Shown: piece by piece, positions 8,391 through 17,136 of the stretch
Layout of the letters: every line of letters begins with the position of its first letter
Position numbering within the stretch: position 1 is the stretch's first letter
Origin: Gammaproteobacteria bacterium
Lineage (GTDB): Bacteria; Pseudomonadota; Gammaproteobacteria; Xanthomonadales; Xanthomonadaceae
Assembly (NCBI GenBank): GCA_030431185.1
Contig: JAUIJO010000005.1
Span: 1-30,184 of the forward strand
DNA length: 30,184 nucleotides
Reading direction: 5' to 3'
Translations under genes and position numbers: made by a program
The notes under the pieces: generated by a model
Databases searched by the model: none
Told to the model about the DNA's origin: nothing
Seen by the model: the letters and a program-made list of their open reading frames with translations, nothing else

Positions 8391-8391
<1 letters not shown>
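8269..8391 (+). CDS. Possible 40-codon coupling ORF between liuC and liuD
   Basis: A GTG overlaps the liuC stop as GTGA and opens a frame of 40 codons. Its TGA overlaps the ATG of liuD as TGATG, so it fills the only gap between liuC and liuD exactly. The predicted peptide is Arg/Pro/Asp-rich, without a membrane segment or recognisable motif. By hand count 9 of 39 codons after the start end in A or T, a bias close to coding but weaker than in the neighbours. No clear Shine-Dalgarno sequence precedes it. It may serve only to carry ribosomes to liuD, or it may be chance. Confidence 0.3.
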
Positions 8392-10414
<2,023 letters not shown>

Positions 10415-10418
<4 letters not shown>

Positions 10419-11077
10419 TCGATCCGCGTTCCCGTTGCCTTGCGTGCCTCCTGCCCCTCCTGTTTGCATTGACTGCGTGCGGCCTGCCGGAAGAGACCGA
10501 CGGACCGGACCCGCTCGTCGCGGACGGGTGCGACCGCATCCAGATGGCCGAAGCGCTGCCCGATGCCACGACGCTCTCGGGTCGACCGCTGCTATGGAGG
10601 GACTGCTCGCCCCAGGAGGTGACGGTCCAGTACGGCAACGCGGATGCGGAAGGCTACAGCGAGGACGAATGCAGCATCGAGATCTTCGATTCCCGGTACG
10701 AGGTCCCCGAAGGGGCCAAGGCAATGGGCATGCATGAGATGCTGGAGAACAGCAAGGGCATGTTGCTCGACATGGCCAGGATCAACGTCGAGATGCTGGT
10801 GGAATCACGCAGGGAAATCGAGAAGATGCCGGTCATGCTCGAGCTTCGAGGAGGTCGCGACTACCTGCCCGTGGTGGACCGGACCCGCACCGGCGACCCC
10901 TATGTCATCGCCGTTCCCGCCAAGGACGAAACCCCCGGTACCGAAGCCCTGCTCTCGGTGGTCAAGGACCGTTACGTGCTGACCATCGAATGCCAGGAGC
11001 CGGTGACCGGCCATGACCAGGCCATGGCCCTGTATGCGCCCTTCCTCGGCTCACTCAACCTGGGAATCCTGCCATGA
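10415..11077 (+). CDS. Unknown lipoprotein inside the liu operon
   Basis: A 220-residue protein that I do not recognise. The GTG start overlaps the liuD stop as GTGA with GGAGG four bases upstream, and its stop overlaps the liuE ATG as ATGA. The N-terminus is a lipoprotein signal with a hydrophobic core and lipobox LTAC (Cys22); Gly at +2 is compatible with outer-membrane sorting. The mature part is acidic and has four further cysteines (in ADGCD, WRDCS, DECSI and IECQE), which could form two disulfides. There is no catalytic motif or membrane helix. Its place between two cytosolic leucine-catabolism genes is unexpected, so co-expression is certain but a shared function is not. Confidence 0.85.
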
Positions 11078-11973
11078 GCCCGGCCGTCCGCATCGTCGAG
11101 GTCGGCCCCCGCGACGGCTTGCAGAACGAGAAGGCCCAGGTGGCGACCGCCGACAAGATCGCCCTGATCGACCGCCTGTCCGCGAGCGGCCTCCAAAGCA
11201 TCGAGGCGACCAGTTTCGTCAGCCCGAAGTGGGTGCCGCAACTGGCGGACGCCGCCGAGGTCTATGCCGGCATTTCGCGCCGCGACGGCGTCCACTACCC
11301 CGTCCTCGTGCCCAACGAAAAGGGCTACGAGCGCGCCCGCGAGGTCGGCGTCGAGGAGATCGCGGTGTTCACCGCGGCCTCGGAGGCCTTCAACCGGAAG
11401 AACATCAACGCCTCCATCGATGAATCGCTGGCGCGCTTCGCGCCGGTACTCGAGCGCGCGCGTCGCGATGGCGTGCGCGTGCGCGGCTATGTCTCGACCG
11501 TGCTCGGCTGTCCCTACCAGGGCGAGGTACCCCTGGACGACGTGGTGCGCGTGGCGCGCCGCCTGCACGGGATGGGCTGCTACGAGATCTCGCTGGGCGA
11601 CACCATCGGCGTCGGCACGCCGGGCAAGGCCCGGGCGATGCTCCGTGCGGTCGCCGCCGAGGTTCCGATGCCCGCGCTCGCCGTGCATTTCCACGATACC
11701 TACGGCCAGGCGCTGTCGAACATCCTCGCCTGCCTGGAGGAAGGCGTCGCGGTCGTCGACGCCTCCGTCTCCGGCGCCGGCGGTTGCCCGTACGCCAAGG
11801 GCGCCAGCGGCAATGTCGCCACCGAGGACGTGGTGTACATGCTGCACGGCCTGGGCATCGGCACGGGCGTGGACCTCGACGCACTTGCCGACACCGGGCG
11901 CTGGCTCGCCGGGCGGCTGGGTCGCGTGACCGGCAGCAAGGTGGGACAGGCCCTGGCGGGCGGGGCGGACTGA
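11074..11973 (+). CDS. liuE: Hydroxymethylglutaryl-CoA lyase
   Basis: Cleaves HMG-CoA to acetyl-CoA and acetoacetate, the last step of leucine breakdown. It is a 299-residue TIM-barrel enzyme of the HMGL-like family. Key features are VEVGPRDGLQNE with R13 and D14, the metal-binding His pair in AVHFHDTYG (H205, H207), and the active-site cysteine loop GAGGCPYAKGASGN (C238). These residues separate it from isopropylmalate synthases. It is coupled to the lipoprotein upstream (ATGA) and to the GGDEF-EAL gene downstream (TGATG). Confidence 0.96.
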   Translation: MSPAVRIVEVGPRDGLQNEKAQVATADKIALIDRLSASGLQSIEATSFVSPKWVPQLADAAEVYAGISRRDGVHYPVLVPNEKGYERAREVGVEEIAVFTAASEAFNRKNINASIDESLARFAPVLERARRDGVRVRGYVSTVLGCPYQGEVPLDDVVRVARRLHGMGCYEISLGDTIGVGTPGKARAMLRAVAAEVPMPALAVHFHDTYGQALSNILACLEEGVAVVDASVSGAGGCPYAKGASGNVATEDVVYMLHGLGIGTGVDLDALADTGRWLAGRLGRVTGSKVGQALAGGAD

Positions 11974-14549
11974 TGGACGGCCGGTCGGGCGCATCCTCCC
12001 CTTCGCCGGCCCCGCGCAACGCGGGTCCCGGCACGGTGGACGCCCTCGACCTGGCGCTCGCCCGCGACGACCTCGCCGACGACGTCCGCGCCCTGCTCAC
12101 CCAGGCGCGCGACGCGCTGCACGAATCCCTGGAGAACGCGGAGCATGCGCGCCAGCGCTACGACGCACTCTTCGACGCCGTCCCCGACCCGGTCAGCATC
12201 ATCGACCACGACGGCATCGTGCTCGACCTCAACAAGGCCGGCATCGCCGCCTATCGCCGCAGCCGCGGCGAGATCATCGGCCGGCCGATCCACGTCCTCA
12301 ACCCGGAACTCCCGCGCGACCACCTGGTGCCGGTGCTGGAGACCCTCGACCGGGGCGAGACCTATGTCATCGAAGTCACCAACATGCGCGCCGACGGCAC
12401 CCGCTTCCCGGTCGAGGTGCATTCGGCGGCGATGCAGTACGACGGGCGGCCCGCGCTGGTCGCGGTCGCACGCGACCTCAGCGGGCGGCGCGACGCCGAA
12501 CTGCGTTACCGCGAACTCGTCGAGACGCTCGACCAGGGGATCCTGGTCCAGGACGCGGCGGGGCACTACCTGTTCGCCAACGCCACCGCGATGCGTATCT
12601 TCGGCATCGGCAAGGGCCGGCAACTCGAGGACGAGCTGCAACCCCAGCACTGGCGCATCATCGACGAGCACGGACGCGAGATCTCCGCCAGCCAGTTGCC
12701 CGCGCAGCGCGCCCTGCACTGGGGGCGCACCATCGAAAGCACGCTGCTGGGCTTCTACCACCGCGAGCGCCGCCACCTGACCTGGCTGTCGGTCACCTCC
12801 GTGCCCCACTACCCCGCCGGCGGCGACCGTCCCCGCCAGGTGCTGTCGCTGTTCACAGACGTGACCGCGCTCAAGCGCGACAGCGCCCTGTTCGACCGGG
12901 CCCAGTCGCTCGCGCAGATCGGCGGCTGGGAATGGGACACCGGCCGCAACCACCTGTACCTGACCGACGAAGCCCAGCGCATCGTCGGCAACCAGCCGGC
13001 GCCACAGGACATGGACGGCCTGCTCGACTGCCTTCGCGCCCCCGACCGCGCGCGGATGCAGGAGGCCATCGCCCGCGCGCTGGCGACCGGCTACGGGATC
13101 GACCTGGAGCTGGAGGGCGTGCGCGGCAGCGGGCAGTCGTTCTGGATCCGGGTCATCGGCGAAGCCATCGTCGGCTCCGCGCACAGTGCGCGCCTGACCG
13201 GCACCCTGCAGGACATCACCGACCGACGGCTCGCCGAGGAATCGTTGCGGCAGCAGGCGCGGACCGATCCGCTCACCGGGCTGCTCAACCGCGACGCGAT
13301 CCTGCAGGAGCTCGACGGCTGGCTCGAGGATGCCCGCAATGCACAGATCGCCGTGCTCTACATCGACCTGGACCGGTTCAAGGTGGTCAACGACGTGCTC
13401 GGCCATGCCGCCGGCGACCGGCTGCTCGCCAGCGCGGCCCAGCGCATCGAGCGCGTGGTCGAACTCGAGGGCCTGCTCGCCCGCTTCGGCGGCGACGAGT
13501 TCCTCGTCGTATGCATGCTGCACGACGACCCGGACCGCCCGGAGCGGCTGGCCGATGCCATCCTAGCCAGCTTCGCCGAGAACTTCCGCGTGGACGGCGA
13601 GGAATTCAGCATCACCGCGAGCATCGGCATCGCCCGCTCGCCCCAGGACGGCATGGGCTCGCCTCAGCTGATCCAGAGCGCCGACGTGGCGATGTACGAC
13701 AGCAAGCGGCGCAGCCGCAACGGCCGGCAGAACTTCACCCCCGAGCTCGCCGAGCAGCAGTTGCAGCGCATGCAACTGGAGACCCACCTGCGTCGCGCGG
13801 TGCGCAACGACGAGTTCCACTTGGTCTACCAGCCCCAGGTCGACCTGCGCAGCGGTCGCCTCAGCGGCGCGGAAGCGCTGATCCGGTGGCGCAACCGGTC
13901 CCTGGGCGAGATGCGGCCGGACCGCTTCATCGACCACGCCGAAACCACCGGCGACATCGTCGGTATCGGGCGCTGGGTCCTGAAGGAGGCGTGTCGCCAG
14001 TTGCGCAACTGGCGACAGGACGGGCTGGCCATCGAACGCATCGCGGTCAACGTGTCGTACCGGCAGTTCCTCAGCCAGGACCTGATCCTCAGCGTCCGCG
14101 AGGCGCTCGGCGAGACCGGGCTGGACGGCCGCATGCTCGAACTGGAGTTCACCGAACGCGTGCTGATCGAGGACGAGCCCGACACCCGGCGCGCGTTCGA
14201 CGAGCTGCGCGACATGGGCGTGTCCTTGTCCATCGACGACTTCGGCGAGGGTTACAGCGCGCTGAACTACCTGCGCCGCCTGCCCATCACCGGCCTCAAG
14301 CTCAGCCAGCTGTTCGTCCAGGGCATCCCGGACAACGAATCCGACGTGGCCGTGTGCCAGGCGGTGACCGGCATCGCCAACAGCCTGGGGCTGGGCGTGG
14401 TCGCGGAAGGCATCGAACAGGCCACCCAGCGCGATTACCTGCTGTCGATGGGCATCGGCACCGGGCAGGGCTTCCTGTACGCGCCCGGCCTGCTGCCGGC
14501 GCAACTCCTCCAGCGCTACGCCGGACAACCGCTCGCCACCGCCCGCTGA
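11973..14549 (+). CDS. Triple-PAS GGDEF-EAL c-di-GMP enzyme
   Basis: An 858-residue cytosolic signalling protein with no membrane helices. A coiled N-terminus is followed by three PAS-like sensor regions (about 62-170, 178-300, 305-420), a GGDEF domain (about 428-590) and an EAL domain (about 600-850). The cyclase site is intact: YIDLDRFKVVND and GGDEF at 506-510. The usual inhibitory RxxD ahead of it reads ELEG (497-500), so the product-inhibition site is missing. In the EAL domain EAL (634-636), NVS, EFTE, DDFGEG (755-760), AEG and QG are kept, but the usual KID reads KLS (776-778). Cyclase activity is therefore likely; phosphodiesterase activity may be reduced. The start is the ATG overlapping the liuE stop (TGATG); the longer frame from 11784 lies within liuE. 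Confidence 0.93.
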   Translation: MDGRSGASSPSPAPRNAGPGTVDALDLALARDDLADDVRALLTQARDALHESLENAEHARQRYDALFDAVPDPVSIIDHDGIVLDLNKAGIAAYRRSRGEIIGRPIHVLNPELPRDHLVPVLETLDRGETYVIEVTNMRADGTRFPVEVHSAAMQYDGRPALVAVARDLSGRRDAELRYRELVETLDQGILVQDAAGHYLFANATAMRIFGIGKGRQLEDELQPQHWRIIDEHGREISASQLPAQRALHWGRTIESTLLGFYHRERRHLTWLSVTSVPHYPAGGDRPRQVLSLFTDVTALKRDSALFDRAQSLAQIGGWEWDTGRNHLYLTDEAQRIVGNQPAPQDMDGLLDCLRAPDRARMQEAIARALATGYGIDLELEGVRGSGQSFWIRVIGEAIVGSAHSARLTGTLQDITDRRLAEESLRQQARTDPLTGLLNRDAILQELDGWLEDARNAQIAVLYIDLDRFKVVNDVLGHAAGDRLLASAAQRIERVVELEGLLARFGGDEFLVVCMLHDDPDRPERLADAILASFAENFRVDGEEFSITASIGIARSPQDGMGSPQLIQSADVAMYDSKRRSRNGRQNFTPELAEQQLQRMQLETHLRRAVRNDEFHLVYQPQVDLRSGRLSGAEALIRWRNRSLGEMRPDRFIDHAETTGDIVGIGRWVLKEACRQLRNWRQDGLAIERIAVNVSYRQFLSQDLILSVREALGETGLDGRMLELEFTERVLIEDEPDTRRAFDELRDMGVSLSIDDFGEGYSALNYLRRLPITGLKLSQLFVQGIPDNESDVAVCQAVTGIANSLGLGVVAEGIEQATQRDYLLSMGIGTGQGFLYAPGLLPAQLLQRYAGQPLATAR

Positions 14550-14591
14550 CGCACGGCGCCGCCGCGCGCGCCCCGCGACCGGTCGAACTTG

Positions 14592-14597
14592 TAGAAT
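14592..14597 (+). promoter_or_regulatory. Possible -10 box for the dehydrogenase gene
   Basis: TAGAAT lies 29 bases before the dehydrogenase ATG in the 77-base gap after the GGDEF-EAL gene. No convincing -35 box is at the right distance, so this is a weak candidate. Confidence 0.3.
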
Positions 14598-14626
14598 GGG
14601 CGACCCCCTTCCAGCGGATCCCCGTC

Positions 14627-15397
14627 ATGCAGCTCGCCTCTTCCCGCGCCGTCATCACCGGTGGCGTTTCCGGCCTCGGCCTCGCCGTCGCCGAACACCT
14701 GGTCGCGAACGGCGGCAAGGTCGCCCTGTTCGACGTCAACGACGAGAAAGGCGCTGCGGCGGTGGCCGCGCTGGGCGAGGCGAATGCCCGCTATTTCAAG
14801 ACCGACGTCACCTCCGAGGACGGCGTCAGCGCCAACATCGAAGCCGCGCACGGCTTCCTGGGCGGCCTGAACACCGTGATCAACTGCGCCGGCATCCTGG
14901 GCGCGGGACGGGTCCTCGGCCGCGAAGCCCCCATGCCGCTGGCGAATTTCCAGGCGACGGTGATGGTCAACCTCGTCGGCAGCTTCAATGTCGCCAAGGC
15001 GGCGGCCAGCCGGATGCAGCACAACGACGCCGGGAGCGACGGCGAGCGTGGCGTGATCGTGAACACCGCCTCGGTCGCGGCCTACGAGGGCCAGATCGGC
15101 CAGGCCGCGTACTCCGCGTCCAAGGGCGGCGTGGTCGCGATGACCCTCCCGATGGCGCGCGAGCTGGCCCGCTTCGGCATCCGCGTGATGACCGTCGCGC
15201 CGGGCGTGTTCTGGACGCCCATGGTGGACGGCATGCCCGACTCGGTGCAGGAATCGCTGGCCGCCTCGATCCCCTTCCCCTCCCGCCTGGGCCAGCCGAA
15301 GGAGTTCGCAGACCTCGTCGCCTACATCCTCGGCAACACCTACCTCAACGGCGAAACCATCCGCCTCGACGGCGCGACGCGGTTGGCGCCCAAATGA
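14627..15397 (+). CDS. Short-chain dehydrogenase, type II 3-hydroxyacyl-CoA dehydrogenase (HSD17B10-like)
   Basis: Probable NAD-dependent 2-methyl-3-hydroxybutyryl-CoA/3-hydroxyacyl-CoA dehydrogenase, 256 residues. It has the Rossmann motif TGGVSGLGLA (11-20), an acidic residue after strand 2 (FDVND) favouring NAD, and the catalytic triad S149, Y162 and K166 in NTASVAAYEGQIGQAAYSASKGG. This segment and the C-terminal PFPSRLG and LNGETIRLDGA are nearly the same as I recall for human HSD17B10. The known role of that family is isoleucine and fatty-acid breakdown, which fits the nearby liu genes. The start is the ATG at 14627; the upstream extension falls in the GGDEF-EAL gene. Confidence 0.9.
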   Translation: MQLASSRAVITGGVSGLGLAVAEHLVANGGKVALFDVNDEKGAAAVAALGEANARYFKTDVTSEDGVSANIEAAHGFLGGLNTVINCAGILGAGRVLGREAPMPLANFQATVMVNLVGSFNVAKAAASRMQHNDAGSDGERGVIVNTASVAAYEGQIGQAAYSASKGGVVAMTLPMARELARFGIRVMTVAPGVFWTPMVDGMPDSVQESLAASIPFPSRLGQPKEFADLVAYILGNTYLNGETIRLDGATRLAPK

Positions 15398-15413
15398 GGG
15401 GGTGATTGGGGGT

Positions 15414-15441
15414 TCGTGATTCGTGATTCGGGATTCGTGAT
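15414..15441 (+). repeat. Heptanucleotide repeat array 1
   Basis: Four tandem 7-base units, TCGTGAT, TCGTGAT, TCGGGAT, TCGTGAT, lie 16 bases after the dehydrogenase stop. The flanking GGTGATTGG (15401-15409) belongs to the same motif and is exactly complementary to CCAATCACC in array 2. Confidence 0.85.
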
Positions 15442-15484
15442 TTGCAGAAGCGAAAGACGAAGAATGATTACCGAACACCCACAA

Positions 15485-15533
15485 CCAATCACCAATCACC
15501 CATCACCCATCACCCATAACCAATCACCAATCA
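15485..15533 (+). repeat. Heptanucleotide repeat array 2 in the efpL leader
   Basis: Seven tandem 7-base units (CCAATCA four times, CCCATCA twice, CCCATAA once) end eight bases before the efpL ATG. Read on the other strand the unit differs from that of array 1 at about one base in seven, so the two arrays form an imperfect inverted repeat around a 43-base spacer (15442-15484). The array occupies the place where a Shine-Dalgarno sequence would be. Confidence 0.85.
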
Positions 15534-15541
15534 CCAAGCCC

Positions 15542-16108
15542 ATGAAAGCCAGCGATATCAAGAAAGGCAACGTCGTCGAGCACAACGGCGGTGTGTACCA
15601 GGTCCGCGACATCGAGCGGAGTTCGCCGCAGGGCCGTGGCGGCAACGTCCGCTTCCGCTTCACCATGTACAGCGTCCCGGGCGGCAACAAGACCGACGCG
15701 AGCTTCGATGCCGACGACGACCTGCGGGAAGTCGAACTCACGCGGCGCCAGGCGACGTACTCGTACCGGGACGGCGATGCATTCGTGTTCCTGGACGACG
15801 AGGACTACAGCCCCTACATGCTCGATGCCAGCGCGATCGGCGACGACGCGGGCTACATCGTCCAGGACCTGGCGGGCTGCTACGTCCAGCTCATCGACGA
15901 CGCGCCGGTCGGCCTGCAGTTGCCCCAGACGGTGGTGATGGAAGTGGTCGACACGCCGCCGGAACTCAAGGGCGGTACCGCGACCAAGCGCCCCAAGCCG
16001 GCGACGCTGTCCACCGGCCTGGAGATCATGGTCCCCGAGTACATCAGCAACGGCGAACGCGTCCAGGTGAACACCACGACGGGCGAGTTCTCGGGTCGCG
16101 CCGACTGA
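15542..16108 (+). CDS. efpL: Elongation factor P-like protein EfpL (YeiP)
   Basis: A 188-residue three-domain EF-P paralogue that binds ribosomes stalled on proline-rich stretches. It begins MKASDIKKGNVVEHNGGVY with the EF-P KOW-like domain. The tip of the first-domain loop reads SSPQGRGGNV, with Arg32 where EF-P proper carries its modified Lys or Arg; this loop is typical of YeiP/EfpL. The C-terminal part has PATLSTGLEIMVPEYISNGERV and ends FSGRAD, as in E. coli YeiP. No Shine-Dalgarno sequence precedes the ATG; the leader is heptamer repeats. An in-frame GTG at 15416 would translate the repeats and is judged unlikely. Confidence 0.93.
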   Translation: MKASDIKKGNVVEHNGGVYQVRDIERSSPQGRGGNVRFRFTMYSVPGGNKTDASFDADDDLREVELTRRQATYSYRDGDAFVFLDDEDYSPYMLDASAIGDDAGYIVQDLAGCYVQLIDDAPVGLQLPQTVVMEVVDTPPELKGGTATKRPKPATLSTGLEIMVPEYISNGERVQVNTTTGEFSGRAD

Positions 16109-16140
16109 CCTGCTAGGGGACGCGCTGCCCGCACGGCGCT

Positions 16141-16160
16141 CGCCGCCGTCCGCGGCGGCG
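16141..16160. terminator. Strong GC hairpin downstream of efpL
   Basis: CGCCGCCG (16141-16148) and CGGCGGCG (16153-16160) form an 8-bp stem with a TCCG loop of the UNCG type. An outer AGGGG (16115-16119) can pair with CCCCT (16161-16165). No T tract follows. It sits between convergent efpL and the Nudix gene and may act as a 3'-end stabiliser or weak terminator for efpL. Confidence 0.4.
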
Positions 16161-16221
16161 CCCCTCCAGCGATCCGCCGCGAATGGCTTCCATCATGGCG
16201 GGCCGCCGCCCGCCGTCGCGT

Positions 16222-16848
16222 TCACGCTGAACCCGGCCCCTGATCGACCCCGGCGGGGCGGATCCGCGCGCGCGCCAGCCATTTGCCTGCCATCCGGCGC
16301 ATCGATGCGTCGGCAGCCGGGTCCTCCGCGATCGCGCGGATGTCGCGCCAGGCGAGCGCGAGCGACTCTTCGCTGACGACGAACGCCTCGTCCCCGGTGG
16401 CGTGCACGACATGGCGCACGTCGTAGTGCCAGTGACCGGGCACGTCGCCACGCGCGGGAATCCAGTGCCGATCGAGGTCGAAGGGCGCCGCCTCCACTTC
16501 CAGTCCGGACAGGCCGGATTCCTCGCCGGCCTCGCGCAGGACGACGCGGGCGAGGTCGCGATCGCCATCCGCGTGGCCGCCCAGCTGCAGCCAGCGTTCG
16601 AGCTTGCGATGGTGCGTCAGCAGCACGCGCTCGCCCCTGCGATCGACCAGCCAGGCCGAGCCGGTGAAGTGCCCGGCCAGGCGCTCGCGCACGAACGGGT
16701 CGACGGGGTCCTGCAGCAGCTGGACGAACGCTGCGACCACTTCCCCCTCCCCTGGCCAGCGCGCGCCATACTCGGCAAGGGCCTCGGCCAGGCCCGGCGC
16801 ATGGCCGTGTCCGGGCATAGGCTCGTCGGATCGACGCGGTTCGCACAT
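16222..16848 (-). CDS. Nudix hydrolase
   Basis: A 208-residue pyrophosphohydrolase of unknown substrate. The Nudix box spans residues 91-113: G91, then five residues, Arg97 where the consensus has Glu, then REAGEESGL with the metal-binding glutamates E109 and E110 intact. A preceding LQLGGHADGD segment is typical of a common but poorly characterised bacterial Nudix subgroup, in which the first consensus Glu is often replaced. An N-terminal helical extension of about 60 residues precedes the domain. The ATG at 16848 has GGTGG upstream; the ATG at 16818 is also possible. It is transcribed divergently from the nhaC leader. Confidence 0.88.
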   Translation of the reverse strand: MCEPRRSDEPMPGHGHAPGLAEALAEYGARWPGEGEVVAAFVQLLQDPVDPFVRERLAGHFTGSAWLVDRRGERVLLTHHRKLERWLQLGGHADGDRDLARVVLREAGEESGLSGLEVEAAPFDLDRHWIPARGDVPGHWHYDVRHVVHATGDEAFVVSEESLALAWRDIRAIAEDPAADASMRRMAGKWLARARIRPAGVDQGPGSA

Positions 16849-16914
16849 CGCTTGTCGGCCACCGGGAATGGAAACCCGCGCAGTATGCGCAAATCGCGCG
16901 TGTTGCGCCCTCCC

Positions 16915-16943
16915 TTGCTCACCTTTTCTTCACTGGGTTATGG
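16915..16943 (+). promoter_or_regulatory. Probable sigma-70 promoter of the nhaC operon
   Basis: TTGCTC (16915-16920) and TTATGG (16938-16943) are spaced by 17 bases in a locally AT-richer stretch. Transcription starting near 16950 would give a leader of about 180 bases before nhaC. Confidence 0.5.
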
Positions 16944-16959
16944 TGGCCCGCCGCATGCG

Positions 16960-16986
16960 CCGTCGTGTCGATGATGAACACGACGG
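16960..16986 (+). promoter_or_regulatory. Leader hairpin upstream of the nhaC uORF
   Basis: CCGTCGTGT and ACACGACGG form a perfect 9-bp stem with a nine-base loop, just downstream of the predicted transcription start. A small second hairpin, GTGA-ATCT-TCAC (16991-17002), follows and sits one base before the GGGGAG ribosome site of the uORF. Confidence 0.5.
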
Positions 16987-17013
16987 GGGCGTGAATCTTC
17001 ACTGGGGAGCCGG

Positions 17014-17136
17014 ATGCCGCACAACCCGAATGCCACAGGCCATCCGGCCGCCACGGGCCTTGCCGGTCCCATGCGCGCCCGCGTGTCGGTCGCCGACGCC
17101 GACTTCGCCACGATCGATCGCGGAAGCCCGCCATGA
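17014..17136 (+). CDS. Putative 40-codon leader ORF (uORF) of nhaC
   Basis: ATG with GGGGAG four bases upstream opens a 40-codon frame whose TGA overlaps the nhaC ATG as ATGA. The peptide is hydrophilic, without a signal or membrane segment, and ends GSPP just before the stop. Consecutive prolines at a stop codon are known to slow termination. By hand count 8 of 40 codons end in A or T. nhaC itself has only a weak ribosome site (GGAAG seven bases upstream), so coupled translation from this ORF is plausible. No homologue is recognised. Confidence 0.4.
   Translation: MPHNPNATGHPAATGLAGPMRARVSVADADFATIDRGSPP

Noticed and set aside
11700..13523. A 607-codon minus-strand frame opposite liuE and the GGDEF-EAL gene
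   Set aside because: No recognisable domain, and it runs across two real genes in an antisense frame.
15414..15533. Heptanucleotide repeats considered as a CRISPR array or tandem-repeat coding sequence
   Set aside because: Units are only seven bases with no spacers, no cas genes are present, and translation through them would need the unlikely GTG start at 15416.
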